From: Ifrita kowaldi
Taxonomy: Eukaryota > Chordata > Aves > Passeriformes > Cinclosomatidae
Reading direction: 5' to 3'
Assembly (NCBI GenBank): GCA_013398055.1
Contig: VZRS01000325.1
Coordinates: 77,410-141,409 of the forward strand
DNA: 64,000 nt
Under the pieces are notes generated by a model. The model was not told the origin of the DNA and did not search any database. It worked only from the letters and a program-made list of their open reading frames with translations. This document shows positions 35,140 to 45,078 of this stretch, piece after piece. A program made the translations under genes and the position numbers. Position 1 is the first letter of the stretch; every line of letters begins with the position of its first letter.

Positions 35140-37240
35140 GAGAAATCTGAGACTGACTTGTCCTATTTTTCCTCTGAAATCTTCACCAAGTAGTAAACAT
35201 TTTTTTGAAGGGGAAAGGGGGTAAAAGATGTTAAAGCTCCCCCTCGCACCGTTAGGGCACCTGTACCTAATGTACATTTTCCTTGAAATTTAAAAAGATG
35301 TTAGGAAATATTTTATAAAACTTTTTTGCAATAAATGACGCATGAAATTCTGAAAGACTCTATGACACTTACATGCAAGGAACCACTTGAATTATTAGGA
35401 TGAAGACTCACTGCAGATAACTGGGGTTTTTGTAATGTGACAGTCACGTTTGTATGTTTTGAGAGGTGCCAGTGACGGAGCCAATTTGCCTGGGAAGTTG
35501 ACTGTAACTTTTGAACTTTTCTTTTAATTCTTGACTTTAGCATTGCAATTTTCCATTCTCTGAGGCTTAGTTAGTATTTAGTGCAGGTGTTAGCAGAGCT
35601 GTGATCTGTGATCAAAGCATGTCCGAACCCAGTTGTATTGTGAAATATGAACAGTCCTGCTATTTGAGACCAACATTTCCCATAGAGGTGATGGAAAGGA
35701 CAGTGACCACAAACTCCATGGATCTCTGTTTTATGGGAAAGCTCCTTCTGTGTGAATATGGTTGCATTTTATTTATGCTGTTGTAACACTTAGGGAATTG
35801 AGGGTTGTGGAATAACCTTGAGAGGGGCTACGAGGCAGAGAGCAGCATTTTGCTTATAATCCTATAACAGGATGGGAATCATGAGTGGAGAGTGATTCAA
35901 TGGGATGGCATTTCTATTTCAAATCATGGGTTATTTTTTCCTTTTGACATAAATATTTTTCAGATAGGTAACTAGTAGAGAGCAAAGGTTTTATTAGAAT
36001 TTCTGATGGTTGTTGATCTGACTTGCGTTGACTTCTTTGAAAAGCTGTAAATCAAAAAAAAAGAAACCCGCTGGGTTTTATCCATTTTATTCCCCTCCCA
36101 CAAAGGTCTTGGGTAAGACTGACTTCAGTGGAGCTTGGGAATGCTGGACACGCTGCTGAATTCTTGAGTTATTAAATATTAATTTATTTGTCACTAATTA
36201 TTTCCATTGTGTGCACACTGTCTCGGCAGAACCATTTCTTTAAAGTTCTTAGCGGGGGATTTATTGTGTAACCTGGGAAAATAAATATTTGTTTTGAAGA
36301 GATGAAAATGTGCACATAATCTACTAAAAGTCAAATTTCTGTTTCTATAGAGATGAAAAGACTTGTAGGAAACTCTTTTCCTCCTTACTGATATCCTGAT
36401 TCAATTGGAGAAAATAGAATGTCTTTGTCTGGATTGTTTAAAACCAGAGGGACTTTTCCAAGGGGCCTCTGGGTCAGCACAAAGACAATTTCTTCGTGTC
36501 TGGAGCCTGAATGAACCACATGGAATTTGAAGTTAGGACAACTCTATCATTGGCAACAGGTTTATACTTGTTAAACAATCGGAGAGGGGGAAGCGGGAGG
36601 CTGGGACAGGCCCCCAAATCCCAGCCAGGCCCATCAGGGATTCACACACTGAGTGTGTGGCAGCTCGTGCTTTGTGCTGGTTCAGTGTCTGCTTTTCAGA
36701 GCTAAATTCTTTATTTGTAAATGCAGAAATTAAATATTCACTACCTACTTTTTAAAAACAGGCTGTACAACGCTGTGCAGTGCATTCAAATTGTACCGTT
36801 TGCCATAATGATTTCACCATAAACTACAAACTTTTTTTAAATTTGGATGAATATTTGTTCTACAGTGCTTTTTTCCTTTCCACCAGTGGAAGAGGCCCAG
36901 CAGTCTGGTCCTGCTCAAGGCCTGAGATGCGACTAGAACTGAAAGATTGAGACATGTGAATGAGGAAAGGGGTGACTTGGTGCCGGGTCCGTGCCAGCCT
37001 TTCACCTCTGCTTGGATTGACAATGGATGGGGGCTTGGCCTAGTCAGGTACATTTTCCCCCACCCCCCCCCCGAAAACCAAACAGAAAAGCCACCAAACC
37101 ACATGGCACAAACCAGTTTCTGCTCAGGAAAAAGGCCCGGGACTGTGGTGGCAGGGTTGTTGCACATGGGATTGAGGAGTGCCTGCTGTTGTTTTGGAAG
37201 CCGGTAGTGCCTGGCTGTGCCCCCGGATCTCCCAGGGCTC

Positions 37241-37273
37241 TCCTTCCCTTCCCTCCCCTCCCCTCCCCTCCCT
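37241..37273 (-). other. G-quadruplex-forming tract on the - strand
   Basis: The + strand has six C-runs of 3-4 bases, the last five separated by single T bases. The - strand therefore carries at least four G-runs with one-base loops (37251-37272), which fits the classic G-quadruplex pattern with very short loops. No function is implied by the sequence alone. Confidence 0.6.
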
Positions 37274-37568
37274 GAGCACAGCAGCTGAACCAGGAGGGAT
37301 TAACCCAAGGGATGCAGGTGTGCACTGGAGAATATGGGTATAGAGCAAATAGCATCCAAGGGAGCTCATGTCTGCCTTGCTTTTCCCAGCATTGCGTTGG
37401 AAACCACATTTTCATTTGGAAATGAAATTGTCAGGGATATTCTAATGAGAGTGACAGTAATGTATTGCTTTTCACTTTTTTGCTTTAGTTGCTTAATATT
37501 TAAGCTTTGCTCCGTGCTACCTTCTTGTCTGTATATTGAATGGTCACTATGCCTCTTTCATTTTGTAG

Positions 37569-37657
37569 ACTTGAATGAGGAAAATCTGATTCACCCTTTA
37601 AGGTTTGCTGAGAAGTAAAAATGATAAAGAATGTTGTGTAACATTTATTCAAATAAA
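37569..37657 (+). other. Candidate alternative terminal exon with poly(A) signal
   Basis: A pyrimidine-rich acceptor (GCCTCTTTCATTTTGTAG) ends at 37568. In phase 1 the next bases read (x)-LNEENLIHPLRFAEK and a TAA at 37616-37618. An AATAAA follows at 37652-37657, then a T-rich stretch. Acceptor, short open frame and poly(A) signal in the right order suggest a last exon on the + strand, possibly of a longer PWWP2A transcript. The other two phases stop at once. Unproven without RNA evidence. Confidence 0.3.
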
Positions 37658-38254
37658 GCCTTGATTTTTTTCAGTGCTCTTTTAAAGGGAAATAATGTTT
37701 TGATGTCTTTAACTTTCTCGCTTTATTAGTCCTTGACCCCAAAGCCTTTGATTTATGTCAAAAGTGGTTTTTCTGGATTAAACAAAGATTAAACTGAGGT
37801 TGCTGGTCCACTGCTGGAATTCCATCACGTGGACAAGTCTCTACCTAACCTCAGCTTTCACAGTGGCTGAAAGATCCCAGGCCATGCTCAGCCAGCTGGA
37901 TGCTTCCCACAAGCAGTAGGAAAAATTGTAATTAGCAAGAAAAGATGGTGTGGTAGAGACAGATCCAAGGAAGCTCTGGTGGCTCTGCCACAGTCCCAGG
38001 AGGAGGAGGGGATGCCATGGGAAAGGGCTCCTGCCCTGGCACATGCGGTCCTTGGGCTGGTGTTTATGGAGTTCTCACAGTTTCAGACAAGTCTTGCCCT
38101 CACAGGTAAGTGTAGGAGGGGATTTCTCCATCCAGGGAGGAATTGCCTTGTCCTGAGCTGTGTTTCCTTGCCCTGGAGCAGGGATCTGGTGGTGCAGGGA
38201 TCAGGAACGGTAACTCCTGTTCAGAGCTCCATCCCACTGCACTCAAAGCAGGGC

Positions 38255-38355
38255 AGTGCCAGCAAGTATTTCTCCAAAATATCTGGTGGTGTTGGGTTGG
38301 TGCTTGGACTTGATCTGAAAGGTCTTTTCCAACCTTAGTCATTCCATGATTTTAA
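38255..38355 (+). mobile_element. CR1-like 3' tail
   Basis: GGTTGGTGCTTGGACTTGAT, then GAAAGGTCTTTTCCAACCTT and CATTCCATGATTTT form a typical CR1 3' tail with its terminal repeat. The 5' limit is unclear and the insertion may begin nearer 38150. Confidence 0.7.
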
Positions 38356-40778
38356 GGAATGGCAGAATCTGGATTTGCACTTTCTTGTCAAATAGAAGGC
38401 TCCATTTATACACGTTTTTTTCCACTTGCATTTTTGTTACTGTAAAGAAAGATTCCCTAAGCTGACTCGAGCTCCTGGGCTAAACAAAAAATAAGGTGCT
38501 TGAGTAAACTTGATTCCTAGGAAGTTCTGATTTTCGGGAAGCATTGGTGGTTTTATGGCACAGAGTGTTTTTATGGCACAGAGGATGCCAGGAGCCGGTG
38601 GCTCACCCAGAGGTACTGACCCTGCTGGGAAGGGGTTGTTGCAGTGACTTCTTGCTGATAATCAGGAGTTTTTCCCCAAAACTGAATTAACTGTGAAGTG
38701 CTGCTGTTGGCTCAGCCTGGGATGCTTTGGAAGCTCTGTGACAAACACCCACATCTGGCTGTGGCCCGAGCACAGCTCCAGCAGATGGTTTTCTTTTCCT
38801 TCGTGGTTGTTTCTCATTCTGTCGGGGTTACAGAAACTCCCATCCCTTTTCTCTCATTATTCCTTCAGCCTTGCAGCAGTTCCTCTTGAATTGGCGGTCC
38901 TCATTAGGCTGGGAAATCCTGCTGAAATGTAATTGCTCGCTAATGGCTTTTCCTTTGTGACACGGAGTTGGCAGCAGCGCTGTGGGGACGGAGCCACGAG
39001 AGAGGTTGGCCGGGCAGATTTCAGAGCTCTGCAATTACTCCGTGGATTAATCCTCACTCCGGTGGTTGGCAAAGGGATAAAGGTGACCCAAGTGAGGCCA
39101 GGCCCACACAAGGCCCCTCTGATGGCGTTTGCTGCTGCCCCCAAGCATCAAAAGGGCGACGCTTAATGAGGGCAAAAGTGCAGCTCTGGCACAGGGGGTT
39201 TGGAGAGATTCCCATCCAAAGTGTGAGGGATCGGAGTTTAGATCTTGCAGGGTGAGACCAGCAGGGACATTCCTGAAGGGAATGGTGGCTCGGTGACAGT
39301 GGCACGGTGAATTCATACTGTCACACACCGGGGATTTTGGAGTGTTTTGGGTGAGGCCGCCAGGCCCTGCTTCAGGCGCAGCTGGGCCTGAGGGGCTCCC
39401 GATTCCCTCAGAGCTCCCTGGGCTCCTCTCCTGCATTATGGAACGTGTCAGGCTGCCAGGTTTGCGTGGAGAGGCCCTTCTGTGCTTGAGGACTTCATGG
39501 AAAGCTGGGAATGCCCCAGGCTGGGGGGATTCCGTGGCAGGTGAGGTGCGGTTGGGTGCTCAGAGCTCATCCCTCTGCTGCAAGGGAGGCAGTGCCGGTG
39601 CCGAGCCCCCGGGGCAGAACCAAGCCCTTGGCACCAACTCCCCCTCAATGCCGTGGTTTTGTGTCCTCCTCCCTTGTCCTTGCTCCAGTTGTTTTGGGAT
39701 TTGTTCTCCCCGTCGTGTTCAGCAGGCAGAGCAGGGAGCCAGGAAAAGGCTCCTGTTGTTTGCTGGGTCATACTGTGGCGTTTATTCACATTCCATATCC
39801 GGCTTTTATGGTTCTGCTCCTGCTTTTCCCTCGAGTGTCTCTGTGCTCTTTGTTTTGCCTCCCTTGCTGGGTTTGCAGCACAAGCCGTGGGTGCTCCACG
39901 CTCAGCAGACTGGACAGCCCTGCAGAGGTTTTTGGCGTGTTCTGCATTTGGGGTAAATATTCCAAGCCCAGGAGGGGTAGTTCTAATTTTGAAATCCAAA
40001 TTTTCAGCTGAGCTCCGCATCTTAAGAGCTTGGGGACTGGAATTTCTGACTGTGGTTGTCTTGGTCATTAAATATTAAGTGAGGCTGTTCCTGCTGGAGG
40101 GCTCATCCAAACACTGAAGGCTCTGAGCTGTCAGGGGAAGGGGCTGGGGGCTCCAGAGTGTTCAGGGATGGATACTGGACCATGCTAAGGATAAGACCCC
40201 AGGAATACTGGCACTGATGGATGTGGATGATGCTTCTGTGATTCTCTCACTTGGCTGTGGTTGCCTTTAAAAAGGCAGCATTGGGCATGAGCTGTGAGAG
40301 CAGGATTGGGGGGGTTGGACTTCACACCCCTCTGCATTAACACTGCAGGATCCTGTCAGGAGCCATCAGCTGTATCTTGGCTTGGAAAACCTGCTGCTGG
40401 CTCCAGGTTCCATGGCCTCAGCTGCATTCCAGCTGGGAGCAGGGACACAAACATGTGTTGGGGCACAGCAAGAGCTGTCGCTTCAAGGGCAGCTCAGGGC
40501 TGGAGCCATGGGCAGGAAATCTGTGAGCTCCCAGCCTCCTCCTCTCCCTAAGTTCCCAAATACTGCAATTCGTCCTCCCTCAGACAGAGAAGTGCCCCAC
40601 TATGGAGGGTCACAGCCAAAGGAGCTCATGGAAATAGGACAAATGCAATTAGAAAAGCCCTGGCCCCGCTGCCTCCCCAGGGACCTGCTGGGCACTCGCC
40701 AGCACCACTCAGGAATACACTTAGGAAGCTCTTCCAGCAGCCACCGCCCAGACGGGATAACAGCATTTCCCCTTCTTC

Positions 40779-40839
40779 CTGACATCCCTGTCCCTGACAT
40801 CCCTGTCCCTGACATCCCTGTCCCTGACATCCCTGTTCC
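40779..40839 (+). repeat. 15-bp minisatellite, four copies
   Basis: Four tandem copies of CTGACATCCCTGTCC; the last differs (TTCC in place of TCC). The repeat is a multiple of three, so it leaves reading frames open (DIPVP repeated in one frame), which explains the long chance frames here. Confidence 0.9.
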
Positions 40840-42014
40840 CTGCAGGGAGGGGCGTGCTGCAGTTCGCTCACCAGAGACAGGAACAAAAACCCACTGGCCA
40901 GTGTGTGCTTATCCCAGAAGAACAGACACGGCTCCCTCCCGGATCCTTCCCAGCTCCTTGGCTGCCAGAGGGTCAGTCCCTGGTCAGCAGCTGCTCCTGG
41001 AGCTGATGGACACCAGGCAGGCAGTCCTGGGAGCCCAGAGCAGAGCACTGGACCCAGCCAGGCCAGGAAAGGCAAACCTAATCCTGCTGCATCCACTTAG
41101 GGAATGCAGGATTTCTAAATTGTCTCCGTGAGAAAAAATGGGTGAGAAATGTGCAGTTCTGGGGACTCCAGGCTGCAGCTGCAGATGCTTTCCAATCAGG
41201 AGATTCCCACTGAATGTGCAGAATCAGGAAAAAAAGGGGTTTATTTTAATTTTCAGTTGATTTAGGGCCTTTAATCTTTGTCAGGGTAGGCAGTGATGCC
41301 TCTGGCTTAGTGCCACGATTCCTGTGCCAAGGGCTGCCCAGAGCCCCCCCCAGCAGCGACTCCCCAGCAGTCACAGCCCTGCCCGGGGTGGGAAAAATGA
41401 AGTTGCTGAGCAAGAAAATGTTGGGATTCATCCAAACAGGGAAAGCTTGTGAATGAGCAACGTATGAATGCTGCACATTAAATGTGCCCCAGCGCATCTT
41501 TGCCCATGTTGGAGAGGAGGCACTGGGATATAATTGGTTCTTGGCTGCAGCAGTAATCCCTTGGGAATAACACAGCTAATTAAAGCCTAGGAACTGGTGA
41601 CCAGCAGCTTCTCCTCTCTGCCTGGCTGCGGCTGTGCTAATCAGGGGCAGGTAGATCCCAGGAAGTTTTGTGCTAATCAAAGAGGGAAGGATTGGGCTTC
41701 AAAGCTTGGTGCTTTGTCAAATCCTGAATATCCCAAGGGATGAGCTGGCGGGGATTTTGGATCCCGCTGGGCAGGAGGGATCGGCCGTGCTGGGCCTGTG
41801 TCAGTCCCACGGACCCTTCCCTGGACTGTGGCCTCCAGCTGCCTCCCTTGGGGCTGGGGCTGTGGGAGACAGAGCTGAAGATGTGAACTGGGGAGCTGCT
41901 TTTTTATCTTTTAAGAGATGTTAAACGCTCCAGATCTTTGGTGGGATGGAGGGAACTGCAGGTGTTCAGCTCCTCTGAGGGCCAGGCGCTGGGACTCACA
42001 GGCAGGACCTGGAG

Positions 42015-42165
42015 TGAGCTGTTCCAGGCCAGGTTGGATGGGGCTTGGAGCAAAGTGGTGTCTGGAAGGTGCCCCTGCCCATGGCAGGGAGTGGAACTGG
42101 ATGAGCTTTAATGTCCCTTCCAGCCCAAACCATCCTGGCAATCTGTGATTCTCTGAGATCTAAAC
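42015..42165 (+). mobile_element. CR1 retrotransposon 3' end
   Basis: Contains CCAGGCCAGGTTGGATGGGG, TTGGAGCAAAGTGG, CCCCTGCCCATGGCAGGGAG and GATGAGCTTTAATGTCCCTT, then a tail with TGTGATTCTCTGAG. 5'-truncated and non-coding. Confidence 0.85.
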
Positions 42166-44099
42166 CTCAGCCCATCTGCAGCCAAAAGGATTAAAGTCTC
42201 TGAGGGAACAAACAGAGAAGCAAGTGAGAACCTTTGCATAAGACAGACATAAATCCCAGTCTCAGTTCTGGTGTCAAAAAATGGAAGGTCTGAGCCACAA
42301 GTGTTATGGAAATCCTGGAGGAAGTTCTTTGGAGGGAGAGACTTAACCCAGCTCATGGACAAGACCAACATTCCCTTTATTTCTGTGCAAACACCTCAGG
42401 GGAAAGGCCAGGTACTGAAAGGTTTTATGTTTGGCAGGCAAAGGAAGGAGGAACAAAGGTGGGAGCTGAGGATGGACAATTCCAGCTGGAAAAGAGGCAC
42501 GTGCTGGTTACCAGGAAGGTGAGTAACTGTTGGAACAGCTGAGCAAGGAACTGTTTGGTTTAAGAGCACTTATATTTAAAAGATTATGTTTCATTAAAGT
42601 TTTTTCCTATTAGAGGTTGTAAATCCAACATGTGTGACTCAAAACTCCCTGGCACTCCCTGAGTTGTGGCCAGTGGCACCAGGAGGAAGCACGAGTTATT
42701 CTACTGGTGGCAGCTCTGAGGACTAGTTTAGGCATAAAAAAACCACTTAAAAATCAAAAGCAAAATACATGCACTTGTTCAGGATTTGGACAATGCAAAA
42801 AGACTTTCAATTAATTGGAATTTTGCCTAGAGGAGAACTTGCTGTCATGGCAGACAACACCTGCCAGAGGTTTCTGGTCCAGCTGGAGAGTGGCACTGAG
42901 GAGGGAGGGATGACCTGGAGGTTTGAGTCCTCAGTACCAGTGTGCCCAATGCCCAGTGACTTTCACACAATCCAATTAAATTACAAACACTAATCAGCTG
43001 CAGTCCTGCTTCCTGTGCCCTTCCCTTCATTGGAAAACTACAGGTGCACATCAGGCATCCTGCAGGGGAGTTGCACAGTGATTTGATGATGTGTTTGCAC
43101 AGCAGGTAGGAAATTCAAAAGCTTTGTTGTGCTTTTATTTCCCAGAAATTCCCCAGCCTCCAGCCGAGAAGGAATATTTGCAGCTCCCCAGGCCTTCAAA
43201 GAGGTGAAGCAGGAACAGAGTGGAAGAACAGAACTCGTGTCCCTGAAGCCCTGAAGCAGCAGGTTGGAAAAGGCCACTGGTGTAACTGGGCACAAGAGCC
43301 ACCCACGGGTGAGTGACACTGCACACAGTGTGGGTAGGGACAGAAACCCACCGGTCAGAGCAAGGAAATTTGAAAGAATTTAAAAAAAAATATTAAAATT
43401 TAAAGCACCCAAGGTAGTTCTAAAGCGGTTCCATTGCCAGGGGTGTGCTGGGGTGTTGCAGGTGAGTGGAACCAGGGCCCAGCTGGTGATGCAGGGCTGG
43501 TGCTGGTGCCCCCTGAGCCCAGCCCAGCCCTGCCCAGGGCTCCCTGCAGCAGCCTGGACACCTCTGCTCTGCAGTGCTCCAGGTCTTAGGGAAGATTATT
43601 GACATTTCTACTAATCCCAAGCCACTGAGCCTTCCCTGCAGAGCTCGGCTCAGGCAGCAGAGGTTTCACAGCTCATCAGCCCCCCAGGCCCAGCTCTAAA
43701 CTAAAACTATACTAAAAATGCAGCAGGACAGAGTTTAACAACCAAAAAAACCTCGCACAGCTGCAGAGACAAAAATGACATTAAAGCACCAAACCCACCG
43801 TGCCTGGAAAGGCTTTTCCTTTCACTGAAAGGCTGGAGCTGCTGAATTTCAGACACACAGAGACTTCCTGAAATGAATTGGAGATGACACCCAACAGCCA
43901 AGGCAGCCACTGCTAATTATTTAATTAAATCATGTACTGAAATCTGCATGGAGACAAGTGCAGAATCTGCCTCCACTGTAAACACTCCAGCACTGATAAA
44001 ACCCAGGAAAGCAGGAATTAGAAAAGGCATCTTCTCCAAAACCTGAATGAACCACCACAACAGAACACATAATGTATATATACATATATTTATATTTAT

Positions 44100-44162
44100 A
44101 TCACAGCCTGGTTTGGGCTGGAAGGGACCTCAGAGATCATCTCATTCTGTGAACACTTCCAA
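44100..44162 (-). mobile_element. CR1 3' tail, inverted, short
   Basis: TCACAGCCTGGTTTGGGCTG followed by GAAGGGACCTCAGAGATCAT is the reverse complement of a CR1 tail. Only the last 60 bp or so are recognisable. It lies next to an AT-rich stretch (44067-44102), about 340 bp beyond the TTC1 poly(A) site. Confidence 0.75.
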
Positions 44163-44494
44163 GTCCTCAAGGTCCAGTGACTGTGCAGACCTTTTGCAAT
44201 CAGCTCCTGTGGATCCCTGCAGCATGAATGGATCTCAGACAAGCACATTTCATTTGAAGGTACCTTTACAGGGTGTGTAGATACAGAGGGAGGCACAAAA
44301 TGTCATTGTTGCCGTCAGAAAAATTCGTATCAAGTAAACAAACTGCTGGAAGGGTGGCATGGAGTGAAATTACAACATTGCTGCAAGCAGGGCCAAAAAA
44401 TCCCAATGAATGTCCTGCAAGCTGTTATTTGTGGGACCTTTAACAACAAACCCACCTAGGGGAGAGCTCAGCCCAGGCAAGAACCTCACAACCC

Positions 44495-44944
44495 AAAGAG
44501 CAGAAGTACCAAGCCTTTATTACAAGATCCATGATTGCAGGGCAGGGCTGTGTCCAGCAGTGCCAGTCCCACCCAGCTGAGGGTGGGGCAGTGCTCCTGC
44601 TGGATTTCCCCATTCCCAGGACACCACCAGCCTTTGTTCCAGCCTTTGGATTCCCCTGAACTGCTGCTACCGTTGTGCTGCCAGCACTGAGTGGGCCAAA
44701 CCAAGGAACTGCCTCTTGGAAAAGCCAAACACCGCAAGGGAAGGGGGAAAAAAAATTAAAAAGAAGAATAAATCACACACTGGACACAGTTATCACTATG
44801 AGAAGTCAAATGAGTTGCTTTACATCCACATTGCAAACAATTTCACAAGCTGGGAGATGAGTTTGCTGAGTCTCCTCTTCCCCTGGGGGTGGAGGGTGTT
44901 GCTGGGTCCTGGCATGGGATGTGCAGCACCACACTGAATCCATG
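44495..44944 (-). other. TTC1: TTC1 3' UTR
   Basis: Runs from the stop codon (44945-44947) to the poly(A) signal at 44516-44521 on the - strand, giving a UTR of about 450 bases. No repeat is recognised within it. Confidence 0.75.
44516..44521 (-). terminator. TTC1: Poly(A) signal of TTC1
   Basis: AATAAA on the - strand (TTTATT on the + strand), 424 bp past the stop codon. It is the first canonical signal downstream of the coding region in the sense direction. Confidence 0.75.
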
Positions 44945-45078
44945 TTATCTGTTGTTGTTGGGGTTTTGAACAAAATTGATGGAGTAGGAGCCTGTTGAGG
45001 AATCCTGTTTGATCTGGAAGTTCTCTGTTGACAGGCCAAAGGGGCGCAGAACCAAATTGCCCAGATCCTTCAGTTTGC
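44945..45078 (-). CDS. TTC1: TTC1 last coding exon
   Basis: Acceptor ATTGCAG|GC at 45079/45078. Encodes residues 245-288: a GKLKDLGNLVLRPFGLS segment, then IKQDSSTGSYSINF and NPNNNR, with TAA at 44945-44947. This C-terminal tail past the TPRs is the most conserved part of the protein. Confidence 0.96.

Larger units (their letters stand above)
34198..36547 (+). repeat. False duplication, second copy (continuous version)
   Basis: Matches 31655-34196 without the extra 191 bp, and continues unbroken into unique sequence at 36548. It therefore looks like the correct version. The real locus most likely runs from 31654 straight into 34198. It contains the inverted CR1 at 34319-34515 and the candidate alternative exon at 35062-35139; the rest is unique non-coding DNA. 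Confidence 0.88.
36548..44494. other. Region between PWWP2A and TTC1, last part
   Basis: Mostly unique sequence with CR1 tails at 38255-38355, 42015-42165 and 44100-44162, a minisatellite at 40779-40839, C-rich tracts at 37060-37073 and 37241-37273, and a possible terminal exon at 37569-37657. A 249-codon frame (40382-41131) runs through the minisatellite and matches no known protein; I treat it as chance. Confidence 0.55.

Noticed and set aside
40382..41131. 249-codon open frame with a DIPVP repeat
   Set aside because: Kept open by a 15-bp minisatellite; no splice, start or similarity evidence.
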